DNA of 64,000 nucleotides from Eubacteriales bacterium SKADARSKE-1 (GTDB lineage: Bacteria; Bacillota; Clostridia; Oscillospirales; Acutalibacteraceae), in contig JARLUB010000005.1 in the NCBI GenBank assembly GCA_030920305.1, forward strand, positions 25,274 to 89,273, written 5' to 3'. A program made the translations under genes and the position numbers. Below are positions 37,118-45,514 of the stretch, in pieces. The number at the start of each line of letters is the position of its first letter. Position 1 is the first letter of the stretch. The notes beneath the pieces are model-generated. The model worked only from the letters and a program-made list of their open reading frames with translations. It was not told the DNA's origin and searched no databases.

Positions 37118-37156
37118 TTTTTCTACACAAATTATCATTTTGGAGGTGCATTAAAC

Positions 37157-37675
37157 ATTAGCAGTAAGGAACTACAGATTAATGAACAAATACGCGACAA
37201 TGAGGTAAGGCTTATAGGCAGTGATGGCGCTCAATTAGGGGTTGTTTCATCAAAAGATGCTCTTGATATGGCAGCCAAGCAGAACCTAGATCTTGTTAAA
37301 ATTGCTCCTTTGGCTGTGCCACCGGTATGTAAGATTATAGATTATGGTAAATACCGTTTTGAGCAGGCTAAACGTGAAAAAGAAGCAAAAAAGAATCAAC
37401 ATATAATGGATTTAAAGGAAATCAGACTCTCTTTAAATATCGATACTCATGACTTTAATACAAAATTAAAACACGCGAAAAAGTTTATAAATGAAGGTAA
37501 TAAAGTAAAGGTGTCCATTCGCTTTAGAGGTCGCGAAATGGGGCATCCTGAATTGGGTCTTGAAGTTATGAATAAGTTTAGTGATGCATGTTGTGAATTT
37601 GCAAATATAGAAAAATCGGCCAAACTCGATGGTCGAAATATGTTAATGTTCCTTGCGCCAAAACCAAGCAAGTAA
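37157..37675 (+). CDS. infC: Translation initiation factor IF-3, with AUU start
   Basis: IF-3 (172 aa) binds the 30S subunit and checks initiator tRNA and start codon. The IF3-N domain begins SSKELQINEQIRDNEVRLI; the C domain has KEIRLSLNIDTHDFNTKLKHA and VSIRFRGREMGHPELG. The conserved N-terminus begins directly after an ATT codon at 37157, ten bases from GGAGG (37142-37146). No ATG, GTG or TTG is available between the ribosome-binding site and the conserved sequence. AUU starts for infC are known from E. coli and Bacillus stearothermophilus and allow IF-3 to limit its own synthesis. The in-frame TTG at 37115 lies inside the attenuator and is not a start. Confidence 0.93.
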   Translation: MSSKELQINEQIRDNEVRLIGSDGAQLGVVSSKDALDMAAKQNLDLVKIAPLAVPPVCKIIDYGKYRFEQAKREKEAKKNQHIMDLKEIRLSLNIDTHDFNTKLKHAKKFINEGNKVKVSIRFRGREMGHPELGLEVMNKFSDACCEFANIEKSAKLDGRNMLMFLAPKPSK

Positions 37676-37702
37676 CATCTATTATTTAAGGGGGAACACA
37701 AA

Positions 37703-37900
37703 ATGCCTAAAATAAAAACTCACAGTGGCGCTAAAAAACGCTTTAAACTTTCAAAAAGTGGAAAAGTTATTCGTGCTCACGCTAATAAATCACACATATT
37801 AAATAAAAAAAGCAGAAAACGTAAAAGGGTGCTTCGGCAAACCACAGTTGCAGATAAAACTAATACATTTCAATTAAAAAGACTAATACCATATAAATAA
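37703..37900 (+). CDS. rpmI: 50S ribosomal protein L35
   Basis: A 65-aa strongly basic protein. [20 protein letters not shown] and the [16 protein letters not shown] stretch are diagnostic. AAGGGGGAA precedes the ATG. Second gene in infC-rpmI-rplT. Confidence 0.97.
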   Translation: MPKIKTHSGAKKRFKLSKSGKVIRAHANKSHILNKKSRKRKRVLRQTTVADKTNTFQLKRLIPYK

Positions 37901-37923
37901 GCTTTATTACGGAGGGAACAAAA

Positions 37924-38277
37924 ATGGCACGTGTAAAAGGTGCATTAGCAACTAGAAAAAGAAGAAAAAAGACGCTTAAATTAGCTAAAGGCTACTGGGG
38001 CGCAAAAAGCAAACATTTTAAAATGGCCAAAGAAGCCATTATGAAATCTGATAACTATGCATATATTGGCAGAAAACACAGAAAACGTGATTTTCGTCGT
38101 CTATGGATCACCAGAATTTCCGCAGCTTGCCGTATGAACGGAATTAACTATTCTTCGTTTATGAACGGTCTTAAAAAGTCTGGTATTGAATTAAATCGCA
38201 AAATGTTATCTGAAATTGCAATAGCAGATGAAGCTGCTTTTAAATCATTGGTTGAAAAGGCAAAAGCTATAAACTAA
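37924..38277 (+). CDS. rplT: 50S ribosomal protein L20
   Basis: A 117-aa assembly protein of the large subunit and, in Firmicutes, the repressor of its own operon through the infC leader. [43 protein letters not shown] and [20 protein letters not shown] are canonical. GGAGGGAA precedes the ATG. Last gene of the operon. Confidence 0.98.
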   Translation: MARVKGALATRKRRKKTLKLAKGYWGAKSKHFKMAKEAIMKSDNYAYIGRKHRKRDFRRLWITRISAACRMNGINYSSFMNGLKKSGIELNRKMLSEIAIADEAAFKSLVEKAKAIN

Positions 38278-38282
38278 AACCA

Positions 38283-38318
38283 AAAACTCTCGGCAATATT
38301 TTGCTCGGGAGTTTTTTA
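38283..38318 (+). terminator. Terminator of infC-rpmI-rplT
   Basis: AAAACTCTCG pairs with CGGGAGTTTT (one wobble) and is followed by a T-run. It starts within ten bases of the rplT stop. Confidence 0.85.
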
Positions 38319-38378
38319 TTAGACAGAAACTTAAATGTATAGTATTATTATCTTATAATAAATTTTGGAGTGATAGTT

Positions 38379-39164
38379 TTGCTAAATAAAGCTTTTAAAA
38401 TCATTGAAGAAAAAGTTTTTGAAAGCCTTTCAAAAAAAGGGTTTCAAAAAAATAAATTAGGTACATCCATTCTTTTTTCCAATAAAGACATCATCTATAA
38501 AATAGAGTTTGATAATAACCGTAAACAATTTTGCCTATCATCTTGTTCAGTACCTGAGGATGGTTCCTCATCTAAAGACTTTTCGATTATTAGCGTATGG
38601 CTCTTTGACCCTTCAGTTGATACTGAAAAAGAAGCCAAATCAATTGCTGCGGATTTTTTAGAGACTTTAGAAGGTCCAAAACAAAAAGTCAAGTTACAAT
38701 CTTCTTCTAAAAAAACCAATGAACAAAATAATACAAATTTAATTTTCTTCATAAATCGTCTCATTACTACTTTTCCTGAATTGAAAGATGACATAAAAAA
38801 TGAAAAAGATGCCTATGAAGAATTTCGTGGTATAAGTTTTATTAGAGAGTCAGTTTTGCCACACGTTAAAAAACTTCTAGATTCGAATCAAAAAAGTGAA
38901 AAACTAAAAAAATTATGTACAACACTTAATAACTCCTATAGTAACGCAAACCTTGATGTTAGATCTGCAATAACAATAGTAATTTTGAATTCCATAGATG
39001 ATGAAAAAAATAGAAGTTTTATAGAACCTTTATTAAGCGAAGATTTAAAAAGGGCCTGGAAAGCTGCACAAAAATATAAAGACAAGGTTGTAAAACCAGA
39101 AAAAGTTAAAAAGAAAAAAAGTTTTTTAGCTAAAACTTTAGAAACCGCTTCAAAACAACAATAA
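38379..39164 (+). CDS. Hypothetical protein, DUF7674-like
   Basis: A cytosolic 261-aa protein with no TM segment. The N-terminal half (about 1-90) looks like an alpha/beta domain. The second half is helical, with FRGISFIRESVLPHVKKLL and LKRAWKAAQKYKDKVVKPEK, ending in a Lys-rich tail. I associate the middle part with the uncharacterised DUF7674 group, with limited certainty. The start is TTG 38379, with TTGGAG eight bases upstream; GTG 38370 is in frame but overlaps the ribosome-binding site. It stands alone between rplT and rny with its own terminator. Confidence 0.6.
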   Translation: MLNKAFKIIEEKVFESLSKKGFQKNKLGTSILFSNKDIIYKIEFDNNRKQFCLSSCSVPEDGSSSKDFSIISVWLFDPSVDTEKEAKSIAADFLETLEGPKQKVKLQSSSKKTNEQNNTNLIFFINRLITTFPELKDDIKNEKDAYEEFRGISFIRESVLPHVKKLLDSNQKSEKLKKLCTTLNNSYSNANLDVRSAITIVILNSIDDEKNRSFIEPLLSEDLKRAWKAAQKYKDKVVKPEKVKKKKSFLAKTLETASKQQ

Positions 39165-39194
39165 CATAAAAATTAAATAATAATGACTATAATA

Positions 39195-39230
39195 AAGAGC
39201 CATTCCGTTGCTAGCGGAACGGCTTTTGTT
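39195..39230 (+). terminator. Terminator after the DUF7674-like gene
   Basis: AGCC-A-TTCCG pairs with CGGAA-C-GGCT around TTGCTAG, followed by TTTTGTTTG. Confidence 0.75.
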
Positions 39231-39245
39231 TGCTATTTGTTACTC

Positions 39246-39275
39246 TTGACATCCGCACGCCTTAAGTAATACAAT
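39246..39275 (+). promoter_or_regulatory. Promoter of rny
   Basis: TTGACA (39246-39251), 18-base spacer, TACAAT (39270-39275). The transcript leader is about 120 bases. Confidence 0.6.
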
Positions 39276-39401
39276 AATACTTGTGAGTTTGTTTTCTCAC
39301 ACGCAAAATCTGCAGGTAATTTGAATAAATTAAGACCTGCTACATTTAATATTTAAATTTTTGAAAATATTAAAAAATAATAAGGAGGTGCTCTCTATTA
39401 A

Positions 39402-40955
39402 ATGGATCCATTATTAACAATATTATTAATAATTGCAAGCTCCACCGCATGTGGATTTGTTTCTTTTTTTGCCGGAACGTCCCACAGAAAAAGGACTGCT
39501 GAAAACAAAATTGGCTCTGCTGAACAAGAAGCAAAACGGCTTTTAAATGAAGCCTTATTGGCAGCTGAAGCACGAAAAAAAGCGATTATCTTAGAAGGTA
39601 AAGATGAAATACTCAAACAAAGATCAGAGAATGAAAAAGAACTTTCAGAACGTCGTAAAGATATTCAGCGTCAAGAAAAAAGGATTCAGCAAAGAGAAGA
39701 ATCATTAGACCGAAAAATGGACAGCTTTGAAGCAAAAAATGAAGAAATTGCAAAAAAAGAAAAACTTATCGTTGAAAAATTTAAAGATGCTGAAAAAATT
39801 AAAAGCGAACAGTTCCAAACTCTTGAAAAAATATCTGGATTTACTATTGATCAAGCTAAAGAATATTTATTAAATCGCCTTGACGATGAATTAACTCATG
39901 AAAAAGCTAAAAAAATAATGGAATTTGAGCAAAAAACTCATGAAGAATCTGAAAAGAAAGCTCAGGAAATTATATCTCTTGCTATTCAGCGCTGTGCTTC
40001 CGACCATGTATCTGAAGCTACTATTAGTGTCGTTCCACTTCCAAATGATGAGATGAAAGGCAGAATTATTGGCCGAGAAGGCAGAAATATTAGAGTAATA
40101 GAAACCTTGACCGGTGTTGATTTAATAATAGACGATACTCCGGAAGCCATTACGCTTTCAAGTTTTGACCCTGTTAGACGTGAAATTGCCAGGCTTACAC
40201 TCGAAAGTTTAATTGCTGACGGTCGTATCCATCCATCAAGGATTGAAGAAACTATTGAAAAATGTAAACGGCAAGTTGAGGAAACCATGAAGGCCGAAGG
40301 TGAACGCGCTGTAATTGAAGCTAATGTCACTTCTATTCACCCCGAATTAATAAAGCTTTTAGGTCGCCTTAAGTATCGTACAAGTTATGGTCAAAATGTG
40401 CTTGACCATTCACTTCAAGTGGCCCATCTTTGTGGGCTTATTGCATCCGAATTAAATCTTGATCCAACAGTTGCAAGAAGAGCTGGTCTTCTGCACGACA
40501 TTGGAAAAGCACTTGACCATGAGATTGAAGGTTCACATGTTGATATAGGTGTCGACATCCTGAGAAAATATAAAGAAAGCGAAGCTATTATTCATACTGT
40601 TCAAGCTCATCATGGTGATGTTGAAGCTAAGACCGTATTTGCATGCATTGTTCAAGCTGCAGATGCTATTTCTGCCGCAAGACCTGGTGCTAGACGTGAA
40701 AACCTTGAAAATTATATTAAACGTCTAGAAAAATTAGAAGCTGTTGCCTCTTCTTTCGAAGGTGTTGAAAAATGCTTCGCTATTCAAGCTGGAAGAGAAA
40801 TTAGAATAATGGTAAAACCTTCAATAATAACTGATGATAAAATGGTACTTTTAGCTCGTGATATATGCAAAAAGATAGAAAATGAGCTTGATTACCCTGG
40901 CCAAATTAAAGTAAATATCATAAGGGAAAGTCGTGCAATAGAATACGCAAAGTAA
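39402..40955 (+). CDS. rny: Ribonuclease Y
   Basis: Membrane-anchored endoribonuclease that initiates mRNA decay in Firmicutes, 517 aa. N-terminal TM (about 3-25), long coiled coil (about 30-200, full of Glu/Lys/Arg), KH domain with [19 protein letters not shown], and HD domain with [12 protein letters not shown] and the downstream [19 protein letters not shown] precedes the ATG. Full length and intact. Confidence 0.97.
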   Translation: MDPLLTILLIIASSTACGFVSFFAGTSHRKRTAENKIGSAEQEAKRLLNEALLAAEARKKAIILEGKDEILKQRSENEKELSERRKDIQRQEKRIQQREESLDRKMDSFEAKNEEIAKKEKLIVEKFKDAEKIKSEQFQTLEKISGFTIDQAKEYLLNRLDDELTHEKAKKIMEFEQKTHEESEKKAQEIISLAIQRCASDHVSEATISVVPLPNDEMKGRIIGREGRNIRVIETLTGVDLIIDDTPEAITLSSFDPVRREIARLTLESLIADGRIHPSRIEETIEKCKRQVEETMKAEGERAVIEANVTSIHPELIKLLGRLKYRTSYGQNVLDHSLQVAHLCGLIASELNLDPTVARRAGLLHDIGKALDHEIEGSHVDIGVDILRKYKESEAIIHTVQAHHGDVEAKTVFACIVQAADAISAARPGARRENLENYIKRLEKLEAVASSFEGVEKCFAIQAGREIRIMVKPSIITDDKMVLLARDICKKIENELDYPGQIKVNIIRESRAIEYAK

Positions 40956-41017
40956 ACTATTATGTCTTTAGCTTTAAATCATTCTTATTATTAAGAAAGG
41001 CTAGCTACATAAAAATC

Positions 41018-41608
41018 ATGACAAAATATAATGTTTCCCATAAAATTATAAATTTTTCATTGGTTTCTTTATTTACAGCTTTAATGGCTATCTCTGCTAT
41101 TTTTCTTAAAATTCCATTGCCCTCACCTTTTCCTCCTATTAGCACTCAATTTTTTGTCTGTTGCCTTTGTGCTATTGTTACTGGGCCAAAACTCTCAAGC
41201 TTATCAATGTTTATTTATTTAATACTAGGCCTTTTAGGATTACCTGTTTTTACTATGGGTGGCGGTATTTACTACATATTTTCTCCCACCTTTGGGTATA
41301 TACTTGCTTTTATTGGTTGTGCCTTTATCACAGGATCCTTTAGCCAACAAAGTCAAAAAAAATATTCTTGTCCAAAGGCAATTCATCTTTTCTTAGGGTG
41401 TTTTTTATCATTAATGTTTTTATACTTATGTGGAACTTGCTATTTATATATTATAAAAAACATTTATATGCATTCTAACATCAATATTTTATTTGCCATA
41501 AAAGTAGGAATCTTACCTTTTATCTTACAAGATTCTGTTTGGTGTTTTATAGCCTCTGTCATTGGGCCACACCTTTACAGATCTATTCAATTAATTTATA
41601 AAAATTAA
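41018..41608 (+). CDS. bioY: Biotin ECF transporter S component BioY
   Basis: A 196-aa membrane protein with about six TM helices. Signature residues appear in PLPSPFPPISTQFFVCCLCAI and YLILGLLGLPVFTMGGG, then SPTFGYILAF. BioY binds biotin and works with the shared EcfA-EcfA'-EcfT module, which is not in this window. Only a distant AAAGG lies upstream, so the start is less certain. A long hairpin terminator follows. Confidence 0.9.
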   Translation: MTKYNVSHKIINFSLVSLFTALMAISAIFLKIPLPSPFPPISTQFFVCCLCAIVTGPKLSSLSMFIYLILGLLGLPVFTMGGGIYYIFSPTFGYILAFIGCAFITGSFSQQSQKKYSCPKAIHLFLGCFLSLMFLYLCGTCYLYIIKNIYMHSNINILFAIKVGILPFILQDSVWCFIASVIGPHLYRSIQLIYKN

Positions 41609-41632
41609 CTATCATTATTTTGCTCAAAAAAT

Positions 41633-41683
41633 TATAGCCGGTATATAAAAGAAAACTTCACTTCTTTTATATACCGGTTATAA
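41633..41683. terminator. Long bidirectional terminator hairpin
   Basis: TATAGCCGGTATATAAAAG pairs over about 19 bases with CTTTTATATACCGGTTATA. It ends both bioY (plus) and the peptide-secretion operon (minus). Confidence 0.85.
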
Positions 41684-41711
41684 ATTTATACCCTCGTTTA
41701 AATTCACTTTT

Positions 41712-42590
41712 TTACACATCCATATAATATAAATCAGATAAACTATTTTTGCACAGAAATATAACCTTTTCATTTCTATTCATATTTTTGGCTTCTTGAG
41801 ATTTAGACCACGTTTCAACATTGTATGCCACTTTTATAATTATTTTCTTTAAAATATCTTTTGCTTCATCTGATAAATTCAATGTGTATACAGGGAACCT
41901 TCCTTCTTTTTGTTCTTCTGGATATTTATCAATACCCATTCCAACCAAAAACCATTCCGCATGATATTCACCTGTTGCACATAAAATTCCTGCAAAGTCT
42001 GCTATCAACTCATCATGTAAATTATTTTCAGATGAACCTAAAAATCTTTTTGTAAAATAGTGCGTACATTCATGTTCTCGCCTTATTACAACCGAAAAAG
42101 CTCTCCATTCCTGTTCTTTAAGTCCCAATCTTTCTGCAGGAATATTACTGTATGGCTTATTAGAAAGTATTATAAATTTATTATTTTTACTATATGCAAA
42201 ACTAGCCCCAGTCTTTTTTATATTCGGTACTTCTTTTCCTTTATGGATTATCTTTGTAACCAGTTCATAAAAATCATCTTCATCTTTTGCATAAATAACT
42301 GGAATATTTCCCGCTATTGAATTATATATCTCAAGACTCACACTTTCTGGAGATTTTAAAACTATATCAGTTTCTCCGTGCGGAACGCTTGTATTTAATG
42401 CTTTTTCTATTCCCTTCTCCTTACTTGACTCCACAACATGTTTCCAAGCACTAATAAAGGGTTCATCAGGTATTAATTTTGGTATTTCTTGACTCGTATC
42501 AAACCTATTTGCCAAATACTCCTCTAACTCTTTAGAAACTGAATTACTAGCATTCATTTCTTTTAACAAACGTTGAATACTTTTCTCCAT
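41712..42590 (-). CDS. Putative HExxH zinc metalloprotein at the end of the peptide array
   Basis: A 292-aa protein with no signal peptide or TM helix, so probably cytosolic. It contains HECTH at residues 173-177 and, 17 residues later, Glu194 in LHDELIADFAG, the spacing of gluzincin metallopeptidases (HExxH plus downstream Glu). The N-terminal 90 residues are helical and charged. It follows the last leader-peptide gene by 13 bases with an AGAAGGGG ribosome-binding site, so it is co-transcribed with the array. A role in peptide maturation, turnover or self-protection is possible; none is shown. I do not recognise a named family. Confidence 0.65.
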   Translation of the reverse strand: MEKSIQRLLKEMNASNSVSKELEEYLANRFDTSQEIPKLIPDEPFISAWKHVVESSKEKGIEKALNTSVPHGETDIVLKSPESVSLEIYNSIAGNIPVIYAKDEDDFYELVTKIIHKGKEVPNIKKTGASFAYSKNNKFIILSNKPYSNIPAERLGLKEQEWRAFSVVIRREHECTHYFTKRFLGSSENNLHDELIADFAGILCATGEYHAEWFLVGMGIDKYPEEQKEGRFPVYTLNLSDEAKDILKKIIIKVAYNVETWSKSQEAKNMNRNEKVIFLCKNSLSDLYYMDV

Positions 42591-42603
42591 CTTACACCCC
42601 TTC

Positions 42604-42816
42604 TTATTTTAAAAGATATTTATATTTTTCTGGAATTGTTCCAGATTGGCTTGTTACCTTTCCGTCTTCTACTACAATTTGTCCAATAAGTTTTCCACTG
42701 CTTGCACTGTAAAACTTATGTATATCTGTAGTCTTTCCTCCAGATACTGTTTCCATTAAGTCATCGGTTAACTCATTGCTTTGATGTTGCAAATCTTCTT
42801 TTTTTAAATTTGCCAT
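42604..42816 (-). CDS. Double-glycine leader peptide precursor 15 (short, atypical leader)
   Basis: A 70-aa precursor with only a 27-residue leader ending LTDDLMETVSGG and a 43-residue downstream peptide (KTTDIHKFYSASSGK ...). Unlike its neighbours it lacks the Nif11-like helical domain but keeps the acidic [L/M]-E-x-V-[A/S]-G-G processing signature. The core is cysteine-free and rich in Lys, Tyr and Ser. GGGGGT lies upstream. Last peptide gene before the metalloprotein. Confidence 0.75.
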   Translation of the reverse strand: MANLKKEDLQHQSNELTDDLMETVSGGKTTDIHKFYSASSGKLIGQIVVEDGKVTSQSGTIPEKYKYLLK

Positions 42817-42843
42817 ATTATTTTTATACCCCCGTATTCCACG

Positions 42844-43119
42844 CTAGTCATCCTCCACAAAGGTAACTCTTGTACCTTTGGAATCCTTTTTTATATCGTA
42901 TATGTGTGTCTCACTTACATCATTTCCTTTTCCTCCAGCTACGCACTCTAGTATATCATCAGAAATATCGCTAGTTTCAAGATCTTCCATTGTAAAGTCG
43001 TAACCATTTTTTTGTGCTACCTCAAAAACATCCTCTAATGAAGTAATATTGTTTAATGCACCATCAAAGGTTTCTCCTTCTATTAATGCCTCCTTAAATT
43101 CATCTAATCCCTTTTTCAC
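42844..43119 (-). CDS. Nif11-type leader peptide precursor 14
   Basis: A 91-aa precursor. The leader has exactly 63 residues and ends ISDDILECVAGG; the exported part has 28 residues (KGNDVSETHIYDIK ...), is charged and has no Cys. The start is GTG, with GGAGG provided by the end of the upstream precursor gene (2-base gap), so translation is coupled. Confidence 0.85.
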   Translation of the reverse strand: MKKGLDEFKEALIEGETFDGALNNITSLEDVFEVAQKNGYDFTMEDLETSDISDDILECVAGGKGNDVSETHIYDIKKDSKGTRVTFVEDD

Positions 43120-43121
43120 AA

Positions 43122-43418
43122 TTAAATGCCTCCTCCTTTTTCATATTCTGATCTTTTTATAACTCTAGCCTCACAATCATCACCAAACACATACACTTTT
43201 TCGCTTTTTCTATCTATATCTATCCCTTTTCCTCCAGCTACTGCTTCTAACAAATCTTCTGAAAGCTCAGGGTCGTTTTCTATTTCATTTTCTTTAACAT
43301 TAAATCCAAATTTTTGAGCCATTTCAATTGCTTCCTTGGTGCTCTTTATTTCCAAGAACTTGTTTTTAAATTCCTCATCATTTTTTAGCTTTTCTTTTAA
43401 ATCATTTATATTAGGCAC
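43122..43418 (-). CDS. Nif11-type leader peptide precursor 13
   Basis: A 98-aa precursor. The 63-residue leader (FKNKFLEIKSTKEAIEMAQK region, ending LSEDLLEAVAGG) matches the Nif11-like leader pattern closely. The 35-residue core begins KGIDIDRKSEKVYVFG, has one Cys and ends GGGI. Start GTG with AGGAGG upstream. Confidence 0.88.
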   Translation of the reverse strand: MPNINDLKEKLKNDEEFKNKFLEIKSTKEAIEMAQKFGFNVKENEIENDPELSEDLLEAVAGGKGIDIDRKSEKVYVFGDDCEARVIKRSEYEKGGGI

Positions 43419-43441
43419 TTTGTAATTCCTCCTTTTTACGC

Positions 43442-43753
43442 CTAGAGCTTATAGTCGTTTCTTTTGCTACTAATTATATCACCACTCTTTTTGTCTATTA
43501 CCATATCATAGCCTTTCACATCAACATGATAAAATGTGTTGTTTTCTGTTTTACTCCCGCCTTTTCCCCCGGCAACTGCCTCTAACACGTTCTCAGAAAG
43601 TTCCGTATCATTTTCTATATCATTTAAGCTAACTTCAAATCCTAAGTTTCTAGCTATATTTACCGCCTCTTGTGCATTTTTTATTCCACGAAATTTTACT
43701 TTTAAATTTTCATCAGTTCTTAACTTATCTTTTAGCTCTTTAAAACCTAACAC
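43442..43753 (-). CDS. Nif11-type leader peptide precursor 12
   Basis: A 103-aa precursor when started at GTG 43753 (GAGAGGTG upstream), which gives the same 63-residue leader length as its neighbours, ending LSENVLEAVAGG. The frame is open further upstream to 43777. The core has 40 residues (KGGSKTENNTFYHVDVKG ...), is Cys-free and Lys/Asp-rich. Confidence 0.87.
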   Translation of the reverse strand: MLGFKELKDKLRTDENLKVKFRGIKNAQEAVNIARNLGFEVSLNDIENDTELSENVLEAVAGGKGGSKTENNTFYHVDVKGYDMVIDKKSGDIISSKRNDYKL

Positions 43754-43821
43754 CAAAACACCTCTCCTCATCATCAAGCAAGATCAAAACTAACAATTTT
43801 TAATCCATTATGTATTAAAAA

Positions 43822-44109
43822 TTACAATTTTTGATCTATCCCCGTCCTCAAATACCCAGCTGATTTATCACCGGTTACTGTAGTTGAAGTGTTCGCGGTT
43901 TGATATCTTTGAGTTTTACCCCCACCCGCTATTGCATCTAACAAATCTGAACTTAGCTCATCATCATTTTTTACATCGCCTTCATTTAAGTGAAACCCTG
44001 AGCGTTTTGCTAAATTTATTGCTTCTTTTACATTTTTTACTCCACAAAATTCATTTTTTATTTCTTTATTATTTTTTAAAAAGGTTTTAAATTCTTCTAT
44101 TCCATTCAT
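43822..44109 (-). CDS. Nif11-type leader peptide precursor 11
   Basis: A 95-aa precursor with a 63-residue leader ending LSSDLLDAIAGG, so the processing site has Ile-Ala-Gly-Gly. The 32-residue core (GKTQRYQTANTSTTVTGD ...) carries the TVTG-x-x-S signature shared with several other cores and ends GIDQKL. GGAGAG upstream. Confidence 0.87.
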   Translation of the reverse strand: MNGIEEFKTFLKNNKEIKNEFCGVKNVKEAINLAKRSGFHLNEGDVKNDDELSSDLLDAIAGGGKTQRYQTANTSTTVTGDKSAGYLRTGIDQKL

Positions 44110-44128
44110 CAGATGTCTCTCCTTATTT

Positions 44129-44368
44129 TTATTCTACATAGTAATTATGTGTATTTGTAATATCCTCCTTTTGTTTTTTACCACCAGCTACAGCCTCTAG
44201 CATATCATCGGTTAAATTATCATCTGCGCTAACCTGAGATTCATCAACATCAAACCCATATTGCCTAGCTAAATCAACTGCTTCCTCTAAATCCTTTACA
44301 TTAAGAAATAAATTTTTAAATCCTTCATCGAGTTCCAATTTTTTTTTGAGCTTTTCTATATCTTTCAT
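44129..44368 (-). CDS. Nif11-type leader peptide precursor 10 (very short core)
   Basis: A 79-aa precursor. The leader is 63 residues (LDEGFKNLFLNVKDLEEAV ... LTDDMLEAVAGG) and only 16 residues follow the double glycine (KKQKEDITNTHNYYVE). This may be a shortened core. GAGAGGCGGGGG precedes the ATG. Confidence 0.85.
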   Translation of the reverse strand: MKDIEKLKKKLELDEGFKNLFLNVKDLEEAVDLARQYGFDVDESQVSADDNLTDDMLEAVAGGKKQKEDITNTHNYYVE

Positions 44369-44422
44369 ACCCCCGCCTCTCTCCTCTCAACCAATAAAGT
44401 TTCTAAATTCTTTATTTTTATC

Positions 44423-44710
44423 TTACGGACCCTGGTCAATGCTTCCCCAATGTCCTCCTGTACTACCTTGCCCTGTCACAACAACTTGAACATCAGCAAC
44501 TTGTGCCTTTGAGTTTCCCTTACCTCCAGCTACAGCCTCTAACATATCTTCAGATAAATCTGAATCTTCCTCTAAATCTTCTTCTTTTATTTCAAAACCA
44601 AATTTTCTCGCTAATTCTATTGCCTCTTTTTGGTCTTTAATTCCAAGAAATTTATTTTTAAATTCCTGATCGCTTTTTAGCTTTTCTTTAAACTCTTTTA
44701 AAGCTTTCAT
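44423..44710 (-). CDS. Nif11-type leader peptide precursor 9
   Basis: A 95-aa precursor started at ATG 44710 (GGAGGAGAAA upstream), giving a 63-residue leader ending LSEDMLEAVAGG. The 32-residue core (KGNSKAQVADVQVVVTGQ, then GSTGGHWGSIDQGP) has the VVTG-x-G-S signature, is Gly-rich and has a single Trp and His. An in-frame ATG at 44734 would lengthen the leader. Confidence 0.88.
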   Translation of the reverse strand: MKALKEFKEKLKSDQEFKNKFLGIKDQKEAIELARKFGFEIKEEDLEEDSDLSEDMLEAVAGGKGNSKAQVADVQVVVTGQGSTGGHWGSIDQGP

Positions 44711-44743
44711 TTTCTCCTCCGACCCTCTAGCCATATAAAATTT

Positions 44744-45034
44744 TTATTTGCCTATATTCGCGCTCTGATTTATAGTGGGATTACAATCACCAATGGAGTT
44801 ATTTCCTGTAACAACTGCTGTAGCCGACGCCCCTTGGCTAATCACATTTACTCTAACTAAATCTCCCCCAGAGACTAAATCAAGATCCAAATCTCTTAGT
44901 TCCTTTTCGGAAAATTCATAACCGCTTTCTTTTGCCAAAGAAAGAATTTCCGAAACAGTCCGTGTTCCCTCAAACTTCTTGGCAAACTTTTTGTTCTTTT
45001 TTATTTCATCTGTCCAATCTGCTATACCTTTCAT
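44744..45034 (-). CDS. Nif11-type leader peptide precursor 8
   Basis: A 96-aa precursor of the second leader subtype: 57 residues, beginning MKGIADWTDEIKKNKKFAKK and ending LDLDLVSGG. The 39-residue core has VISQGASATAVVTGNNS followed by DCNPTINQS, the clearest mix of the TG-x-x-S and NPT-I signatures, with one Cys. It lies downstream of the hairpin at 45079-45122. Confidence 0.88.
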   Translation of the reverse strand: MKGIADWTDEIKKNKKFAKKFEGTRTVSEILSLAKESGYEFSEKELRDLDLDLVSGGDLVRVNVISQGASATAVVTGNNSIGDCNPTINQSANIGK

Positions 45035-45078
45035 TTTTACACCTACCCTTAATTTTAAGTTAATATATATTTTAGATA

Positions 45079-45122
45079 AAGGTTCATAAACAAGATGAAT
45101 TTTCCTTATTTATGAACCTTTT
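45079..45122. repeat. Long hairpin inside the peptide array
   Basis: A perfect 13-base inverted repeat (AAAGGTTCATAAA / TTTATGAACCTTT) with an 18-base loop lies between precursors 7 and 8. Neither side has a good T-tract, so it looks like a processing or stability element, or partial terminator, within the operon. Confidence 0.6.
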
Positions 45123-45137
45123 TCAAAATATTAATCT

Positions 45138-45461
45138 TTATGCATCATTTTTAGCATTAAAATTATAAGTCGGATTAGCCATAACAGTAGACCCCTGACC
45201 TACAGCACTGGCAGATGCATTTGCCACCTGAGTTAAAATGTCTATTTTTAATTTGCCAACACCACTTGTTCCACCTTCGCCAGCACCACCTGCTACTGAA
45301 TCTAAATCAAAATCCCTGAGTTCATTTTCAGTAAATTCATATCCATTTTCTTTTGCGACTGATAGTATATCAGACACTGTTTTTACCCCTGTAAATTTCT
45401 CTGCTACTTTCTCATTATGCTTTAAATCTTTTGCCCAGTCCATTATACCTTTCTTCGCCAT
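45138..45461 (-). CDS. Nif11-type leader peptide precursor 7
   Basis: A 107-aa precursor with a 59-residue leader (MAKKGIMDWAKDLKHNEKVA ... FDLDSVAGG). The 48-residue core starts with a Gly/Ser stretch (AGEGGTSGVG) and continues ILTQVANASASAVGQGSTV with ANPTYNFN near the end. It is Cys-free. GGAGGGG precedes the ATG. Confidence 0.88.
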   Translation of the reverse strand: MAKKGIMDWAKDLKHNEKVAEKFTGVKTVSDILSVAKENGYEFTENELRDFDLDSVAGGAGEGGTSGVGKLKIDILTQVANASASAVGQGSTVMANPTYNFNAKNDA

Positions 45462-45514
45462 TTCTACCCCTCCTAATTTTTTGCTTTTTAATCCTATAAA
45501 TTAACCTATAAACT

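Noticed and set aside
37115-37156. TTG-started extension of infC
   Set aside because: This stretch contains the T-run of the attenuator and the ribosome-binding site; the conserved IF-3 sequence begins after the ATT at 37157.
39370-39616. Minus-strand frames opposite the start of rny
   Set aside because: They lie entirely within the RNase Y coding region and its leader; RNase Y is unambiguous.
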